Under the pieces are notes generated by a model. The model was not told where the DNA came from and ran no database searches. It worked only from the letters and a program-made list of their open reading frames with translations. From NCBI GenBank assembly GCA_017856115.1, contig JAFMFM010000008.1, positions 1 to 52,961 of the forward strand: a stretch of DNA of 52,961 bases. Reading direction: 5' to 3'. Source of the stretch: Actinomycetota bacterium. GTDB taxonomy: Bacteria; Actinomycetota; Acidimicrobiia; Acidimicrobiales; Ilumatobacteraceae. This document shows, piece by piece, positions 1 to 9,764 of this stretch. How positions within the stretch are numbered: position 1 is the first letter of the stretch; every line of letters starts with the position of its first letter. The position numbers were made by a program, and so were the translations under genes.

Positions 1-7
1 TCGGTGG

Positions 8-613
8 TCATTTGCCCACCAGCCACAAGCGCTCGTCCTGCGCGGCCGCAAGTACCGCGGAGAGCGTTTCGTGTCGAACAGCCAGAGTGATCACCGCATC
101 AGCCGACGGCTGAAGGTCCTCGAGTGGTGGCGAATCGAGCACCACCGCATCGCGTGAAACCAATGTTGCCCCCGCGTCGGTGAGTGCGTACACATCCAAC
201 GTGTCGCCGGATATTCGTACCGCTCCCGACCAGTTTTGGGATGGCATGCGTACCGATGTGACGACGAAATCCTCACCAACCGCCGCGACGCGGCTACGGG
301 CAAACGATGACAGTGTGAGTTGCTGACCGGATGAATGATCGATGGCAAGTACCCCGGCCGAGATGGCGTCGAGCGACGAGAGTGCGCCGTCGGCAACCGC
401 GTCGAGGGGAAGGGAGCGAAGGGTGGACGCATTGCGAACCTCGTTGGCCGACGTGCCGGCATCGACCGCCCGTGTGAGCACCACCACCTGGACGGTTGCC
501 TCGGCGTCGGCGGAATTCTCGTCGCGGGGGAGCAGCAACCACGAACCCGCCAACACGAAGCCGAAGGAGAGCAGCGCGGGCAGGTACCTGGCGAGTTTTC
601 TGATGAACGTCAT
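8..613 (-). CDS. cpaB: CpaB/RcpC-like Flp pilus assembly protein (SAF domain)
   Basis: 201 residues. A short basic N-terminus is followed by one membrane segment (about residues 10-28) and a periplasmic/extracellular part that opens like a SAF domain (VVVLTRAVDAGTSANEV). CpaB/RcpC proteins of this type help assemble Flp (Tad) pili at the cell surface. The ATG at 613 is chosen over an upstream in-frame ATG at 652 because it has AAGGAG seven bases ahead and overlaps the TGA of the preceding TadG-like gene as ATGA, which suggests translational coupling. The protein is somewhat shorter than typical CpaB. It is the fourth gene of a minus-strand pilus operon that continues beyond the left edge, where the ATPase and platform genes would be expected. 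The family call rests on the SAF-like opening and the context. Confidence 0.72.
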   Translation of the reverse strand: MTFIRKLARYLPALLSFGFVLAGSWLLLPRDENSADAEATVQVVVLTRAVDAGTSANEVRNASTLRSLPLDAVADGALSSLDAISAGVLAIDHSSGQQLTLSSFARSRVAAVGEDFVVTSVRMPSQNWSGAVRISGDTLDVYALTDAGATLVSRDAVVLDSPPLEDLQPSADAVITLAVRHETLSAVLAAAQDERLWLVGK

Positions 614-1563
614 GAACAATCTCCTTCGTTGTCGTAGGCACAAATGGCCCAAGTGGTTATTCCGTAGTTGTCACCGTCGCCCACCGAAGCGGTTGCTCGG
701 TCGACGATGACCGTCTCGAATCGAACCGTGAGCGATCGGCTCGCGGCTGCACCTTTGAGTTGTGCGTCGAGAAGAATCGCACTCACGAATCCGGAGATTC
801 GGTAGGTGGCGTTGTTGCCCGACAACTCGGCGAGGTCAAACAGCGCGATGAGGATCGGATTGCCGATCATCGTTTCTATGCCGATCGAGCTCGTGAGACC
901 ACCCGGGCTACCGGACACCACGTCGCCGACGTCGAGCGCCTCGTCGTAGCCGTTCTGCACCCAATCGATGGTCTCGCCGGTGGAATTGTTGCCGCCGTTG
1001 AAGTCGAGCACACCCCAGTTGCCACCGACGGTCGTGCCGCAATTGGTTGGACCGCTCTGCAGCGTGATGGTGTAACTGGTGGTGAGCGAAAAGTCGGAAT
1101 CCTTCCACGCCAACAACGACGGATGAAACTCGCACAACGCCACGGGCCAAACCCCCACAAGTGACGACGCACTACCGGTGCGAATGGTGGTGCTGGCGGA
1201 AATGTTTGCACTCGATCGACCGAACAGTTGGGCAAAAAAGAGCGGCGAAGAGTCCGTGGCCGTCACCGTGAGCGTGCCATCCTGGGACTCCCCGGTGGTG
1301 GTGCAGTCGTGGGCGTCGGGTGACGCGTCGTCGACGGTGAGGTACTCGAGTGTGGCTGGAGGACACACGGAGCCGAGCCGTATCCATTCGGATGCTGCCG
1401 ATGCGGCCGTGACCTCAACGGCGTTCTGGAGGGCGGCTCGTTCCGACCACACTCGGCCCGAGTCGACCACGATCGCCAGACCGAGCACCAGAGGCACCAA
1501 GGCGATCGCCGACAATGCGGCGATAGCACCATCGTCGGTGTTGGAGTGACGGTGGGCGTTCAT
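610..1563 (-). CDS. TadG-like Flp pilus protein (putative minor pilin/secreted Tad protein)
   Basis: 317 residues. The N-terminus has the hallmark of TadG-like proteins: a short polar head, GAIAALSAIALVPLVLGLAI as a hydrophobic helix (about residues 12-31), then VDSGRVWSERAALQNAVE, the VD-G-x-LQNA pattern of the Tad N-terminal domain. The remainder is a Ser/Thr/Gly-rich extracellular region with several cysteines. Tad proteins of this class sit in or on the envelope with the Flp pilus. The ATG at 1563 overlaps the TGA of the TadE-like gene as ATGA, and the gene's own TGA overlaps the next ATG in the same way, so it is tightly coupled on both sides. The open frame extends further upstream to 2010, but that part is the shadow of tadE in another frame. 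Confidence 0.78.
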   Translation of the reverse strand: MNAHRHSNTDDGAIAALSAIALVPLVLGLAIVVDSGRVWSERAALQNAVEVTAASAASEWIRLGSVCPPATLEYLTVDDASPDAHDCTTTGESQDGTLTVTATDSSPLFFAQLFGRSSANISASTTIRTGSASSLVGVWPVALCEFHPSLLAWKDSDFSLTTSYTITLQSGPTNCGTTVGGNWGVLDFNGGNNSTGETIDWVQNGYDEALDVGDVVSGSPGGLTSSIGIETMIGNPILIALFDLAELSGNNATYRISGFVSAILLDAQLKGAAASRSLTVRFETVIVDRATASVGDGDNYGITTWAICAYDNEGDCS

Positions 1564-1952
1564 TGCGGGCACACGAACGAAGAAGTTGCCGAAAGGGTTA
1601 CGTCGCGGTCTCCGAGAAGTGGAATCGAATAGCTGTGGGCGGCACTCAGCGACATCTTGACGGCGCCCGACGAACAGTCCTCCACCACGAGGCATGTCAG
1701 GGTGCCGATGTCGTTGTTGCTCAGCGCGTTTTGTGCCACCGTGCAGGCATCGGTGATAGCCACCGATCCGACACGGGCCGCATCGCGAGCGGCCGACTGA
1801 ATGTGCAGTTGGTCGAAGAAGATTGAAGCGAGGGTCACCATGATGAAGAGGAGTACGAGCAGTAACGGAGCAATGATCGCGAATTCGGCTGCCACCGAAC
1901 CGCGGTCGTTTGGCCCCCGACGGGGGCCGTCGAGGGCCAAACGACTGGTCAT
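1560..1952 (-). CDS. tadE: TadE-like pilus protein (pseudopilin)
   Basis: 130 residues. Residues 18-32 read GSVAAEFAIIAPLLL, the TadE signature with the conserved Glu (E23) that follows a prepilin-peptidase-type processing region, then a transmembrane helix to about residue 46. After this comes AARDAARVGS, also typical of TadE proteins. TadE is a minor pseudopilin needed for Flp pilus production. The ATG at 1952 shares one base with the TAA of the Flp pilin gene (TAATG), indicating coupling, and no separate ribosome-binding site is evident. Codons 4-16 consist of a 39-nt near-perfect hairpin, described separately. This makes the pre-helix segment (RLALDGPRRGPNDR) longer and odder than usual. 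It is the second gene of the flp-tadE-tadG-cpaB unit. Confidence 0.82.
   Translation of the reverse strand: MTSRLALDGPRRGPNDRGSVAAEFAIIAPLLLVLLFIMVTLASIFFDQLHIQSAARDAARVGSVAITDACTVAQNALSNNDIGTLTCLVVEDCSSGAVKMSLSAAHSYSIPLLGDRDVTLSATSSFVCPQ
1906..1944 (-). repeat. 39-nt near-perfect hairpin inside the tadE 5' coding region
   Basis: Read on the coding (minus) strand: TCGTTTGGCCC, T, CGACGG, loop CCC, CCGTCG, G, GGGCCAAACGA. The outer arms pair over 11 bp, the T and G make a wobble, and the inner arms pair over 6 bp, giving 18 consecutive pairs around a 3-nt loop. It starts nine bases after the A of the tadE ATG, is 39 nt (13 codons) long and stays in frame. No T-run follows, so it is not a standard terminator. 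It may limit tadE translation or protect/terminate the flp mRNA, or be an inserted palindromic element. Confidence 0.85.
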
Positions 1953-2131
1953 TACGGCAGGACAGCGTCGAAGATGTCCTTGATACGGCCGCCGAGCCCG
2001 GTTGCCGCAATTGCCACGACTGCGACGACTCCTGCCAGGAGTACGCCGTACTCGGCGCTGACGGCGCCCTCGTCGTGTTGATGTTGACGGCTTTGCACCG
2101 CCGTCACCAGTTTGATTGCCAATTTCTTCAT
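1952..2131 (-). CDS. flp: Flp family type IVb pilin
   Basis: 59-residue Flp/Fap pilin too short for ordinary ORF thresholds. A basic head (MKKLAIKLVTAVQSRQ...) is followed by EGAVSAEYGVLLAGVVAVVA (residues 21-40). This contains the Flp signature of a prepilin-peptidase site with Glu-Tyr at +5/+6 after the Gly/Ala junction, then a hydrophobic helix. The C-terminus GGRIKDIFDAVLP is typical of Flp pilins. The product is the major subunit of the thin Flp/Tad adhesion pilus. GGAGGT lies six bases before the ATG, one of the strongest ribosome-binding sites in the window and fitting for an abundant protein. Its TAA overlaps the ATG of tadE by one base. Confidence 0.9.
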   Translation of the reverse strand: MKKLAIKLVTAVQSRQHQHDEGAVSAEYGVLLAGVVAVVAIAATGLGGRIKDIFDAVLP

Positions 2132-2247
2132 GTCGTTACCTCCATGTAAGGCGATCGGTTGATCGCGACGGAGTGTCTAGTGGTGGTGCTAGGTGCTTCC
2201 ACCAATTTTTCGTCGGTTGGTACACGTGTGCGTGGAGATTGGTATCA
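2132..2247. promoter_or_regulatory. Divergent intergenic region between flp and the secreted phage-like protein gene
   Basis: This 116-bp gap must carry the promoters of the leftward pilus operon and probably of the rightward gene. It holds a small inverted repeat, GCGATC-GGTT-GATCGC at 2151-2166, just upstream of the flp ribosome-binding site. No convincing -35/-10 pair can be named by eye. Confidence 0.4.
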
Positions 2248-2832
2248 ATGGCGTACCAAGAACGCAATGTGCACTGCGAGTGTTGCGTCGTGCGGAAGTT
2301 GTGGTCGAGGAGCGAGCACCGTCGATTGCGACTCGCAGTACATGCGATGTTGCTGGTGACACTTTGGGCCGGTGGTGTGGTGCTCGGCTCGTTCTTCGAC
2401 ACCACCACGGTGCCGCTACCTCGTTACGTGGCGACGCCGGTGCCGTTCGATACCACCGACTTTGCCGACGGAGTCTCCATCGTGGATGGCACGAAGATCA
2501 CCATGGCGGTGGGTGGAAAGTTCAACATCATGTTCTCATCGCAATTGGAAAAGGGCGACGCTGGAACCGACCTGGTCAGCGTGTGGCTGGCTAAGGACGG
2601 CGTGAACGCTGCATGGACGAACACCGACGTGGTCATCACGGCGAGCGGCGCCAACAGTCGGCACGTCGTGGCTTGGAACTTCTTCGTCGAGGCCGAAGTA
2701 GGTACGTATTTTCAACTTATGATGACCTCCACCACCAGCAGCCAGATGGTGATCCGGTCCGTTGCCAGCCAAACGAATCCGACGCGTCCCGAGATTCCCG
2801 GCGCCATCCTCACGGTGCAACAAGTAGGCTGA
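2248..2832 (+). CDS. Secreted or membrane-anchored protein with a phage-structural-protein-like C-terminal domain
   Basis: 194 residues from ATG 2248, which has GGAG about 10 bases upstream. The in-frame ATG at 2347 (residue 34) is an alternative start. One hydrophobic stretch ([17 protein letters not shown], about residues 34-50) would act as a signal peptide or anchor. The exported part (about residues 55-194) is beta-rich. It has the run [12 protein letters not shown]...[10 protein letters not shown]...[22 protein letters not shown]...[15 protein letters not shown], a layout I associate with tail-fibre/C1q-TNF-like beta-sandwich domains common in marine phage and viral metagenome proteins. 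That resemblance is from memory and unsearched. It is divergent from the Flp pilus operon and could be a surface adhesin. The function is unknown. Confidence 0.6.
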   Translation: MAYQERNVHCECCVVRKLWSRSEHRRLRLAVHAMLLVTLWAGGVVLGSFFDTTTVPLPRYVATPVPFDTTDFADGVSIVDGTKITMAVGGKFNIMFSSQLEKGDAGTDLVSVWLAKDGVNAAWTNTDVVITASGANSRHVVAWNFFVEAEVGTYFQLMMTSTTSSQMVIRSVASQTNPTRPEIPGAILTVQQVG

Positions 2833-2912
2833 GCCCGCGGGCCAGCGTCGTCCCGGTGCTCACCAGTTGGTGGGTGCACCAGCAGGTACGACCATATGTA
2901 AGGACAGCCCGA

Positions 2913-5900
2913 GTGAACCGCGAGTTGCCGCACGCCGCCGAGCCGTTTGGCTTGCCGGCTGCCCACGGCCTGTACGACCCGCGCTTCGAGCACGACTCGT
3001 GCGGCGTGTCGTTCGTGGTGCACGTAAAGGGCGAGGCCAGCCATCGCATCGTGCAGACCGGACTCGGCGCCTTGTGCAGCATGGAGCACCGCGGCGCCAC
3101 CGGGGCAGAACCCGAAACCGGTGACGGCGCCGGAATCCTCCTGCAGGTGCCCGACACGTTCTTGCGCAAGGTTGCAGCGACGCAAGGAATTGGGGCGAAC
3201 GGTTCCCGCGGTTTCGAACTGCCGCCATACGGCGCATACGGCGTTGGCGTTGCGTTCCTCCCCGCCGATGCGTCGCACGCGACACGAGCCAAGGCAGCAA
3301 TCGAGCGCATCCTGAGCGAGGAAGGACTCGCCGCGCTCGGCTGGCGCCAGGTGCCGGTGGAACCATCGTGCCTCGGCGCGAGTGCGCGCAGCGTGATGCC
3401 GTCGTTCTCGCAACTGTTCGTCGCCGCGCGCGACGAAGCGCCTGGCTCGTCGCGCGACGGTGCAGCGGGCACCGTGACCGGCATCGCGCTCGATCGCAAA
3501 CTTTTCGTCGCACGCAAACGCATCGAGCACGAGCTGCCCGAGGAACAGCGAACGTACTTTCCTTCGCTCTCATCGCGAACACTCATATATAAAGGAATGC
3601 TCACCACCCCCGAACTAGGCATGTTCTTCCCCGATCTCTCCGATACCGACATGGAATCGGCTCTGGTGTTGGTGCACAGTCGCTTCAGCACCAACACGTT
3701 TCCGTCGTGGCCGCTGGCGCACCCGTACCGCTACATTGCGCACAACGGCGAAATCAACACCGTGCAGGGCAACCGAAACTGGATGCGAACACGGGAATCG
3801 CTCCTTGCCACTCCGCTGATATCCGGGCTCGAGCGGGCATTCCCCATCTGCACTCCCAACGGCAGCGACTCCATGAGTTTCGATGAAGTCCTCGAGTTGT
3901 TGCACCTCTCCGGTCGCTCACTGCCGCACGCCGTGTTGATGATGATTCCCGAAGCGTGGGAAAACCACGCCACGATGTCGGCCGATAAGCACGCGTTCTA
4001 CCAGTACCACTCCGCGTTGATGGAGCCATGGGACGGACCTGCAAGCGTGGCGTTCTCCGACGGCACAGTGATTGGTGCGGTGCTCGACCGAAACGGTCTG
4101 CGACCGAGCAGGTACTGGGTAACCGACGACGATCTGGTCATCATGGCCAGCGAAGTGGGCGTGGTGGATGTTGCGCCGGAGCGCGTGGTGCGAAAGGGTC
4201 GCCTCCAGCCAGGTCGCATGTTGTTGGTCGATACGGCTCAGGGCCGCATCGTGAGTGATGACGAAGTGAAGGAAACGCTCGCTGCCGCCCAGCCGTACGC
4301 GCGGTGGCTTGCCGATGGCATGGTGCAACTGCCCGACCTGCCCGACCGCGAACACGTGGTGCACAGCCACGAGAGCGTGCTGCGACGCCAGCAGGTGTTC
4401 GGCTACACGCACGAAGACATGAAGGTGATCATCGCACCGATGGCCAAGGGCGGCATCGAGCCGATCGGATCGATGGGTACCGATACGCCGCTCGCGGTGT
4501 TGTCGTCACGACCGCGACTGTTGTTCGACTACTTCAAGCAGTTGTTCGCGCAGGTGACCAACCCGCCACTCGATGCGATACGCGAGGAAGTGGTCACCTC
4601 CGTCGGCTCCACGCTCGGGCCGGAGGCCAATCTCCTCGATGCCACGCCCGACAACTGTCGGCAACTGGTGTTGCCGTTCCCCATCCTTGATAACGACGAA
4701 CTTGCCAAGATCATCCACATCAACGACGACGGCACCATGCCGCACCTGCGCAGCGTGGTGGTGAGCGGCTTGTATCGCGTAGCCGACGGCGCACATGGCA
4801 TGCGAACTGCAATCGACGACATCCGCAACAAGGTGAGCGATTTCATCGATGACGGTGCACGCATCATCGTGTTGTCTGACCGCAACAGCGACTCGGTGTA
4901 CGCGCCGATCCCGTCGTTGCTGCTTACTAGTGCGTTGCACCACCACCTGATTCGCGAACGCCAGCGAACCAAGGTGGGTTTGGTGATCGAATGCGGCGAT
5001 GCGCGCGAAGTGCACCACATGGCGCTGCTCATCGGCTACGGCGCGGGTGCGATCAACCCGTACCTCGCGTTCGAATCCATCGAGGACATGATTGCCGCCG
5101 ACGACGGTCGGGGTATGCACGGTTTGGGTGGCATGGACCCCAAGAAGGCCGTACGCAACTACATCAAGGCGGCCGGCAAGGGCGTGCTCAAGGTGATGAG
5201 CAAGATGGGTGTTTCCACCGTGGCGTCATACACCGGTGCGCAAATCTTCGAGGCCATCGGTTTGTCGCGCAACGTGGTGGACGAGTTCTTCACCGGCACC
5301 GTGTCGCGGCTCGACGGCATCGGGCTGGACGTCGTGGCGAGCGAGGTCGCCGCGCGTCATGCAGCCGCCCACCCGTCTCGGCCCGACCAGCGCGCGCACC
5401 GCAAGTTGGACCTGGGCGGCGAATACCAGTGGCGTCGTGAAGGCGAGCATCATCTCTTCAATCCCGAGACCGTGTATCGCTTGCAGCATTCCACCCGAGC
5501 CGGGCGTTACGACCTGTTCAAGCAGTACACCGCCGCGGTGGACGACCAGAGCAAGGTGCTCGCCACGTTGCGTGGATTGTTCGCGCTGCAACCGTCGAAT
5601 GCACCGGTGCCGATCGACGAGGTGGAACCGGTAAGTGAGATCGTCAAACGATTCTCCACCGGCGCAATGAGTTACGGCTCGATCTCCGCTGAAGCACACG
5701 AAACGCTCGCTATTGCGATGAACCGCATCGGTGGCAAGAGCAACACCGGCGAAGGGGGCGAGGACGCCGAACGATACGCGCCGTTGCCCAACGGCGACTC
5801 CAAGCGTTCGGCCATCAAGCAAGTGGCATCCGGACGTTTCGGTGTCACCAGCGAGTACCTGGTGAACGCCGACGACATTCAAATCAAGATGGCGCAGGGT

Positions 5901-7604
5901 GCCAAGCCCGGAGAAGGCGGACAGTTGCCCGGACACAAGGTGTATCCGTGGATTGCCAAGACCCGCTACAGCACACCCGGAGTGGGGCTCATCTCACCGC
6001 CGCCACACCACGACATCTATTCCATCGAGGATTTGAAGCAACTCATCCACGACCTGAAGAACTCCAACCCCGAAGCACGCGTGCACGTGAAGTTGGTGGC
6101 CGAAGTGGGCGTGGGCACCGTTGCGGCCGGTGTCAGCAAGGCCAAGGCCGATGTGGTGCTCATCTCCGGACACGACGGTGGCACCGGTGCGTCGCCGCTC
6201 ACCTCACTGAAACATGCGGGAGCACCGTGGGAACTCGGGTTGGCTGAAACCCAGCAGACGCTGATGCTCAACGGACTTCGTGATCGCATCGTGGTGCAAA
6301 CCGACGGACAAATGAAAACGGGTCGCGACGTGATCATCGCTGCGTTGTTGGGTGCCGAAGAATACGGCTTTGCCACCGCACCACTCGTGGTGAGCGGCTG
6401 CATCATGATGCGCGTGTGCCACCTCGACACCTGCCCGGTGGGCATCGCCACGCAGAACCCGGAGCTGCGCAAGAAGTTCAGCGGTCAGCCCGAGTTCGTG
6501 GTGAACTTCTTCGAATTCATCGCACAGGAAGTTCGCGAATATCTGGCAATGCTCGGTTTCCGATCGGTGGCCGAAGCCGTTGGCCGAGTGGATCGCATCA
6601 ACGCACAGGTGGCTGTGGACCACTGGAAGGCGAGCGGGCTCGACATCGCGCCATTGTTGGCCGTGCCGGCGAACCCGTACAACTCCACCCTGCACCACTC
6701 GGTGGCGCAGGACCACGGGTTGGCCGACGCTCTGGACAACGAATTGATTGCTCGTTGCGCACCTGCGCTCGAGGATGGTCATCGAGTGGAGGTGTCGTTG
6801 CCGATTCGCAACGTGAACCGCAGTGTTGGCACCATGCTCGGGAGTCGTCTCACCAAGAAGTGGGGCGGTGCGGGTTTGGCCGACGACACCATCACCCTGC
6901 GGTTCGCTGGTTCGGCCGGACAGTCGTTTGGTGCGTTCGTGCCACGCGGCATAACCATGATGTTGGAGGGCGACGCCAACGATTACCTCGCTAAGGGATT
7001 GTCCGGTGGGCGCATCGTGGTGCGACCCGATCGTCGTGCCACGTTCGCTGCGCAAGACAACGTGATTGCCGGCAACGTGATTGGCTACGGCGCCACGAGT
7101 GGCGAGATGTACCTGCGCGGTGTGGTGGGCGAGCGATTCTGCGTGCGCAACAGCGGCGCCACAGCCGTAGTGGAGGGTGTAGGCGACCACGGATGCGAGT
7201 ACATGACCGGTGGGCGGGTGGTGGTGCTGGGTGCAACCGGCCGCAACTTTGCCGCTGGCATGTCGGGCGGAATCGCGTACGTGTTGGACGAGTCTGGCTC
7301 GGGCACCGCTGCCGGTGCCCCCGGCGGCGATTTTGCCTCGTGCGTAAACACCGAACTGGTCGACATCGTTCCCCTCGATGCCGATGATCGCGAGTGGCTG
7401 CTGACCACACTGCGACGCCACTACGAGTTGACCGAATCGGCGGTTTCCGCGCGCCTGCTTGCGCTCGGCGATCCGCTCGTCAACTTCCGCAAGGTACTTC
7501 CGCGCGATTACGCACGGGTGCTTCGCGTGATTGCCGATGCCAAATCCGCAGGGCTCGACGACGCGGCAACATCGCAACGCATCATGGAGAGCGTAAATGG
7601 GTAA
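2913..7604 (+). CDS. gltB: Glutamate synthase (NADPH) large subunit
   Basis: 1563 residues, the usual size of GltB. It makes glutamate from glutamine and 2-oxoglutarate together with GltD. The N-terminal glutaminase domain starts at the conserved Cys30 ([16 protein letters not shown]), normally exposed by propeptide removal, with HRGATGAE and TGDGAGIL following. The central/FMN domain has [20 protein letters not shown] and [11 protein letters not shown]. The 3Fe-4S cluster cysteines are in [15 protein letters not shown], and the C-terminal part is the Gly-rich GXGXG beta-helix domain. GTG at 2913 is chosen: AAGGAC lies about eight bases upstream and the Cys then falls at a normal propeptide distance. 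The frame remains open back to 2613, but that overlaps the preceding gene and shows no homology. gltD follows after 26 bp. Confidence 0.96.
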   Translation: MNRELPHAAEPFGLPAAHGLYDPRFEHDSCGVSFVVHVKGEASHRIVQTGLGALCSMEHRGATGAEPETGDGAGILLQVPDTFLRKVAATQGIGANGSRGFELPPYGAYGVGVAFLPADASHATRAKAAIERILSEEGLAALGWRQVPVEPSCLGASARSVMPSFSQLFVAARDEAPGSSRDGAAGTVTGIALDRKLFVARKRIEHELPEEQRTYFPSLSSRTLIYKGMLTTPELGMFFPDLSDTDMESALVLVHSRFSTNTFPSWPLAHPYRYIAHNGEINTVQGNRNWMRTRESLLATPLISGLERAFPICTPNGSDSMSFDEVLELLHLSGRSLPHAVLMMIPEAWENHATMSADKHAFYQYHSALMEPWDGPASVAFSDGTVIGAVLDRNGLRPSRYWVTDDDLVIMASEVGVVDVAPERVVRKGRLQPGRMLLVDTAQGRIVSDDEVKETLAAAQPYARWLADGMVQLPDLPDREHVVHSHESVLRRQQVFGYTHEDMKVIIAPMAKGGIEPIGSMGTDTPLAVLSSRPRLLFDYFKQLFAQVTNPPLDAIREEVVTSVGSTLGPEANLLDATPDNCRQLVLPFPILDNDELAKIIHINDDGTMPHLRSVVVSGLYRVADGAHGMRTAIDDIRNKVSDFIDDGARIIVLSDRNSDSVYAPIPSLLLTSALHHHLIRERQRTKVGLVIECGDAREVHHMALLIGYGAGAINPYLAFESIEDMIAADDGRGMHGLGGMDPKKAVRNYIKAAGKGVLKVMSKMGVSTVASYTGAQIFEAIGLSRNVVDEFFTGTVSRLDGIGLDVVASEVAARHAAAHPSRPDQRAHRKLDLGGEYQWRREGEHHLFNPETVYRLQHSTRAGRYDLFKQYTAAVDDQSKVLATLRGLFALQPSNAPVPIDEVEPVSEIVKRFSTGAMSYGSISAEAHETLAIAMNRIGGKSNTGEGGEDAERYAPLPNGDSKRSAIKQVASGRFGVTSEYLVNADDIQIKMAQGAKPGEGGQLPGHKVYPWIAKTRYSTPGVGLISPPPHHDIYSIEDLKQLIHDLKNSNPEARVHVKLVAEVGVGTVAAGVSKAKADVVLISGHDGGTGASPLTSLKHAGAPWELGLAETQQTLMLNGLRDRIVVQTDGQMKTGRDVIIAALLGAEEYGFATAPLVVSGCIMMRVCHLDTCPVGIATQNPELRKKFSGQPEFVVNFFEFIAQEVREYLAMLGFRSVAEAVGRVDRINAQVAVDHWKASGLDIAPLLAVPANPYNSTLHHSVAQDHGLADALDNELIARCAPALEDGHRVEVSLPIRNVNRSVGTMLGSRLTKKWGGAGLADDTITLRFAGSAGQSFGAFVPRGITMMLEGDANDYLAKGLSGGRIVVRPDRRATFAAQDNVIAGNVIGYGATSGEMYLRGVVGERFCVRNSGATAVVEGVGDHGCEYMTGGRVVVLGATGRNFAAGMSGGIAYVLDESGSGTAAGAPGGDFASCVNTELVDIVPLDADDREWLLTTLRRHYELTESAVSARLLALGDPLVNFRKVLPRDYARVLRVIADAKSAGLDDAATSQRIMESVNG

Positions 7605-7630
7605 CGCACACATCGCTCGGACGGTCGTCA

Positions 7631-9082
7631 ATGGGTGAGCCCACCGGATTCCTCAAGTGGGGTCGCACCACACCGAAGCGGCGCCCAATTCCCGTGCGCG
7701 TCTCCGACTGGCGCGAGGTGTACGAACCGTTCGACCAAGGAAAGTTGCGCGAGCAGGCAGGACGCTGCATGGACTGCGGTATACCGTTCTGCAACAACGG
7801 GTGCCCGCTCGGCAACCTGATTCCCGACTGGAACGACCTCGTGTATCGCGACCATTGGCGCGACGCCATCGAGCGTTTGCACGCCACGAACAACTTCCCG
7901 GAGTTCACCGGGCGCTTGTGTCCGGCGCCGTGCGAGTCGGCGTGCGTGCTGGGTATCAACCAAGATCCGGTTGCAATCAAGCAGGTGGAAGTGGAGATCA
8001 TCGATCGTGCTTGGCGCGAGGGGTGGGTTACCCCGCAGGTGCCGAGTGTGCGCACGGGGCATCGCATAGCGGTGATTGGCTCTGGGCCCGCAGGTCTGGC
8101 GGCTGCACAGCAGCTCACGCGTGCGGGTCACGAGGTCATCGTGCTGGAGCGTGCCGATCGCATCGGTGGATTGCTGCGGTACGGAATTCCCGAGTTCAAG
8201 ATGGAAAAGCAACACATCGAACGTCGCGTCGAGCAGATGAGGGCCGAGGGTACCGAATTTCGTACCAACGCCATCGTCGGAGAGAACGTGGACATCGACG
8301 TGCTTCGTGCGACGCACGATGCAATCGTGTTGGCGTGTGGTGCAACCGCGTGGCGCGACCTGCCGGTGCCAGGTCGTGAATTGAACGGCATCCATCAGGC
8401 AATGGAATACCTGCCGATCGCCAACAAGGTGCAGGAGGGTGACTTCACCGAACCCACCATCACCGCTGCCGGCAAGCACGTGGTGATCATCGGGGGAGGC
8501 GACACCGGCGCCGACTGCCTTGGCACCGCACATCGGCAGGGTGCCGCATCGGTGACCCAACTGGAGATCATGCCGCGGCCGCCCGAGGTTCGAACTGGTG
8601 ACAACCCGTGGCCGCAGTGGAGTCTGGTGTACCGCACATCGTCGGCACACGAAGAGGGTGGCGAGCGGGTGTTCAGTGTGTCCACCGAGGAATTCATCGG
8701 CGATGTCGATGGCAACGTGCGGGCGCTTGTGCTCAACGAGGTGCGGTTCGAATCCGGCACGTTCGTTCCGGTACCAGGTACACGAACCGAGCTACGAGCC
8801 GATCTGGTGTTGCTTGCCCTAGGTTTCGTTGGGCCCGAGAAAGGTTCGTGGCTCGACCAACTCGGCGTGGCATTGGACTCTCGCGGCAATGTGGCACGCA
8901 CCGACGACTACCGCACGAGCGTCGATGGTGTGTTCGTAGCAGGTGACATGGGTCGCGGACAGAGCCTGATCGTGTGGGCGATTGCCGAGGGTCGTGCAGC
9001 TGCTGCATCGGTCGACAAACATTTGATGGGGTCGTCGTCGTTGCCGTCGCCGATCGTGGCCTCCGCCCGACCGCTCGTATAG
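7631..9082 (+). CDS. gltD: Glutamate synthase small subunit
   Basis: 483 residues, standard for GltD. It passes electrons from NADPH via FAD and iron-sulfur clusters to GltB. Residues 46-58 give [13 protein letters not shown], and CPAPCESAC follows, the two cysteine groups that bind 4Fe-4S clusters. [20 protein letters not shown] is the FAD-binding fold, [20 protein letters not shown] the NADPH-binding fold, and [18 protein letters not shown] the C-terminal FAD motif. The ATG at 7631 is 26 bp after gltB and gives the typical [10 protein letters not shown] start; the open frame upstream of it is the gltB shadow. It is almost certainly cotranscribed with gltB. Confidence 0.96.
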   Translation: MGEPTGFLKWGRTTPKRRPIPVRVSDWREVYEPFDQGKLREQAGRCMDCGIPFCNNGCPLGNLIPDWNDLVYRDHWRDAIERLHATNNFPEFTGRLCPAPCESACVLGINQDPVAIKQVEVEIIDRAWREGWVTPQVPSVRTGHRIAVIGSGPAGLAAAQQLTRAGHEVIVLERADRIGGLLRYGIPEFKMEKQHIERRVEQMRAEGTEFRTNAIVGENVDIDVLRATHDAIVLACGATAWRDLPVPGRELNGIHQAMEYLPIANKVQEGDFTEPTITAAGKHVVIIGGGDTGADCLGTAHRQGAASVTQLEIMPRPPEVRTGDNPWPQWSLVYRTSSAHEEGGERVFSVSTEEFIGDVDGNVRALVLNEVRFESGTFVPVPGTRTELRADLVLLALGFVGPEKGSWLDQLGVALDSRGNVARTDDYRTSVDGVFVAGDMGRGQSLIVWAIAEGRAAAASVDKHLMGSSSLPSPIVASARPLV

Positions 9083-9110
9083 CGCTGGGCGTGCCGCCTG
9101 TCGCTGGGGC

Positions 9111-9135
9111 GTCACCCTTTCACGAGACGGGTGAC
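9111..9135. repeat. 7-bp inverted repeat between gltD and the LysM gene
   Basis: GTCACCC (9111-9117) and GGGTGAC (9129-9135) are exact inverted copies with an 11-base spacer. They lie just after gltD and across the expected -35 region of the LysM gene, whose -10-like TAAACT begins three bases later. This could be an operator or a weak mRNA 3' hairpin; there is no T-run. Confidence 0.35.
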
Positions 9136-9137
9136 CG

Positions 9138-9143
9138 TAAACT
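9138..9143 (+). promoter_or_regulatory. -10 element (TAAACT) of a probable leaderless LysM transcript
   Basis: TAAACT ends seven bases before the ATG at 9151, with no Shine-Dalgarno sequence, so transcription would start at or next to the start codon. Confidence 0.5.
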
Positions 9144-9150
9144 CGTCGCA

Positions 9151-9711
9151 ATGCGTTCGCGTTGGCTGCTCCTTGTTGTAGTGCTCTCAGCGTGTGGTGT
9201 GGATGCCGCAGGTACGGCCACCACCATCGTGCCGATCGGTCCCACCGACTTTGCCACCATTCCGCCCGCAGTTACCACCATCGCTCCGGTCGTCACCACG
9301 CTTCCACCGGGGGCGGTCGGCGTGGAGCAGATCTACGTGGTGCAAGCCGGCGACTCGCCAATCAAAGTATCGAATGCATTCGGTATCTCGGTGGAGCAGT
9401 TGTTGTCGTGGAACGGACTCATCTCCACATCGCAGTTCCCGTATCCGGGGCGACAGTTGAAGATTCCTCCAAGCGCGCAGGTGACCGTGAATCAAACCCA
9501 GCAAACCGTGGTGGCGAACCCGGTTGGCAAGCCGGGTTGCGGTAACCGCCCGGCAGGCACCTACGAAGTGCAGGCGGGCGACTCCGTGTCGGCGATTCGA
9601 ACCAAGTTCTGTGTGTCGGTGAATGCACTGTTGGCGGCCAATCAGTGGCCGAGTGTGAACGTGTTCTTGTATCCGGGGTTGAAGATCAACATTCCGGCTG
9701 CCGGCAGCTGA
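9151..9711 (+). CDS. LysM-domain lipoprotein
   Basis: 186 residues. A lipoprotein signal (MRSRWLLLVVVLSACG) has its lipobox cysteine at residue 15. A Thr/Pro-rich linker (about residues 20-60) is followed by two LysM modules. The first is at about 63-108 (YVVQAGDSPIKVSNAFGIS...LKIPPSA), the second at about 142-184 (YEVQAGDSVSAIRTKFCVS...LKINIPAAG). LysM domains bind the N-acetylglucosamine backbone of peptidoglycan, so this is a cell-wall-bound lipoprotein of unknown precise role. No enzymatic domain is attached. The second LysM contains a cysteine pair candidate (C131-C149 region). It is convergent with ddl, leaving 53 bp between them with nothing clear in it. Confidence 0.85.
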   Translation: MRSRWLLLVVVLSACGVDAAGTATTIVPIGPTDFATIPPAVTTIAPVVTTLPPGAVGVEQIYVVQAGDSPIKVSNAFGISVEQLLSWNGLISTSQFPYPGRQLKIPPSAQVTVNQTQQTVVANPVGKPGCGNRPAGTYEVQAGDSVSAIRTKFCVSVNALLAANQWPSVNVFLYPGLKINIPAAGS

Positions 9712-9764
9712 TCCCGGGTACCGCTTGAGTCGTTCGTCGACGTGAGTCGTCGGGGTGGGCGTGC

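Noticed and set aside
610-2010. Extended frame of the TadG-like gene up to 2010
   Set aside because: The part upstream of 1563 is the shadow of tadE in another frame. The ATGA overlap and Tad N-terminal motif fix the start.
2151-2166. Small hairpin GCGATC-GGTT-GATCGC upstream of flp
   Set aside because: A 6-bp stem is too short to call a riboswitch or operator; mentioned only as part of the intergenic region.
2613-2912. Upstream extension of the gltB frame
   Set aside because: It overlaps the preceding gene, which has better coding character, and would add 100 residues before the catalytic cysteine with no family match.
6204-7631. 475-codon open frame antisense to gltB
   Set aside because: Its translation has no recognisable motifs, and the plus strand encodes intact GltB motifs throughout. 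Long antisense frames are common in GC-rich coding DNA.
9697-9708. 12-bp palindrome GCTGCCGGCAGC at the end of the LysM gene
   Set aside because: It lies inside coding sequence, has no T-run or neighbouring repeat, and is expected by chance in GC-rich DNA.
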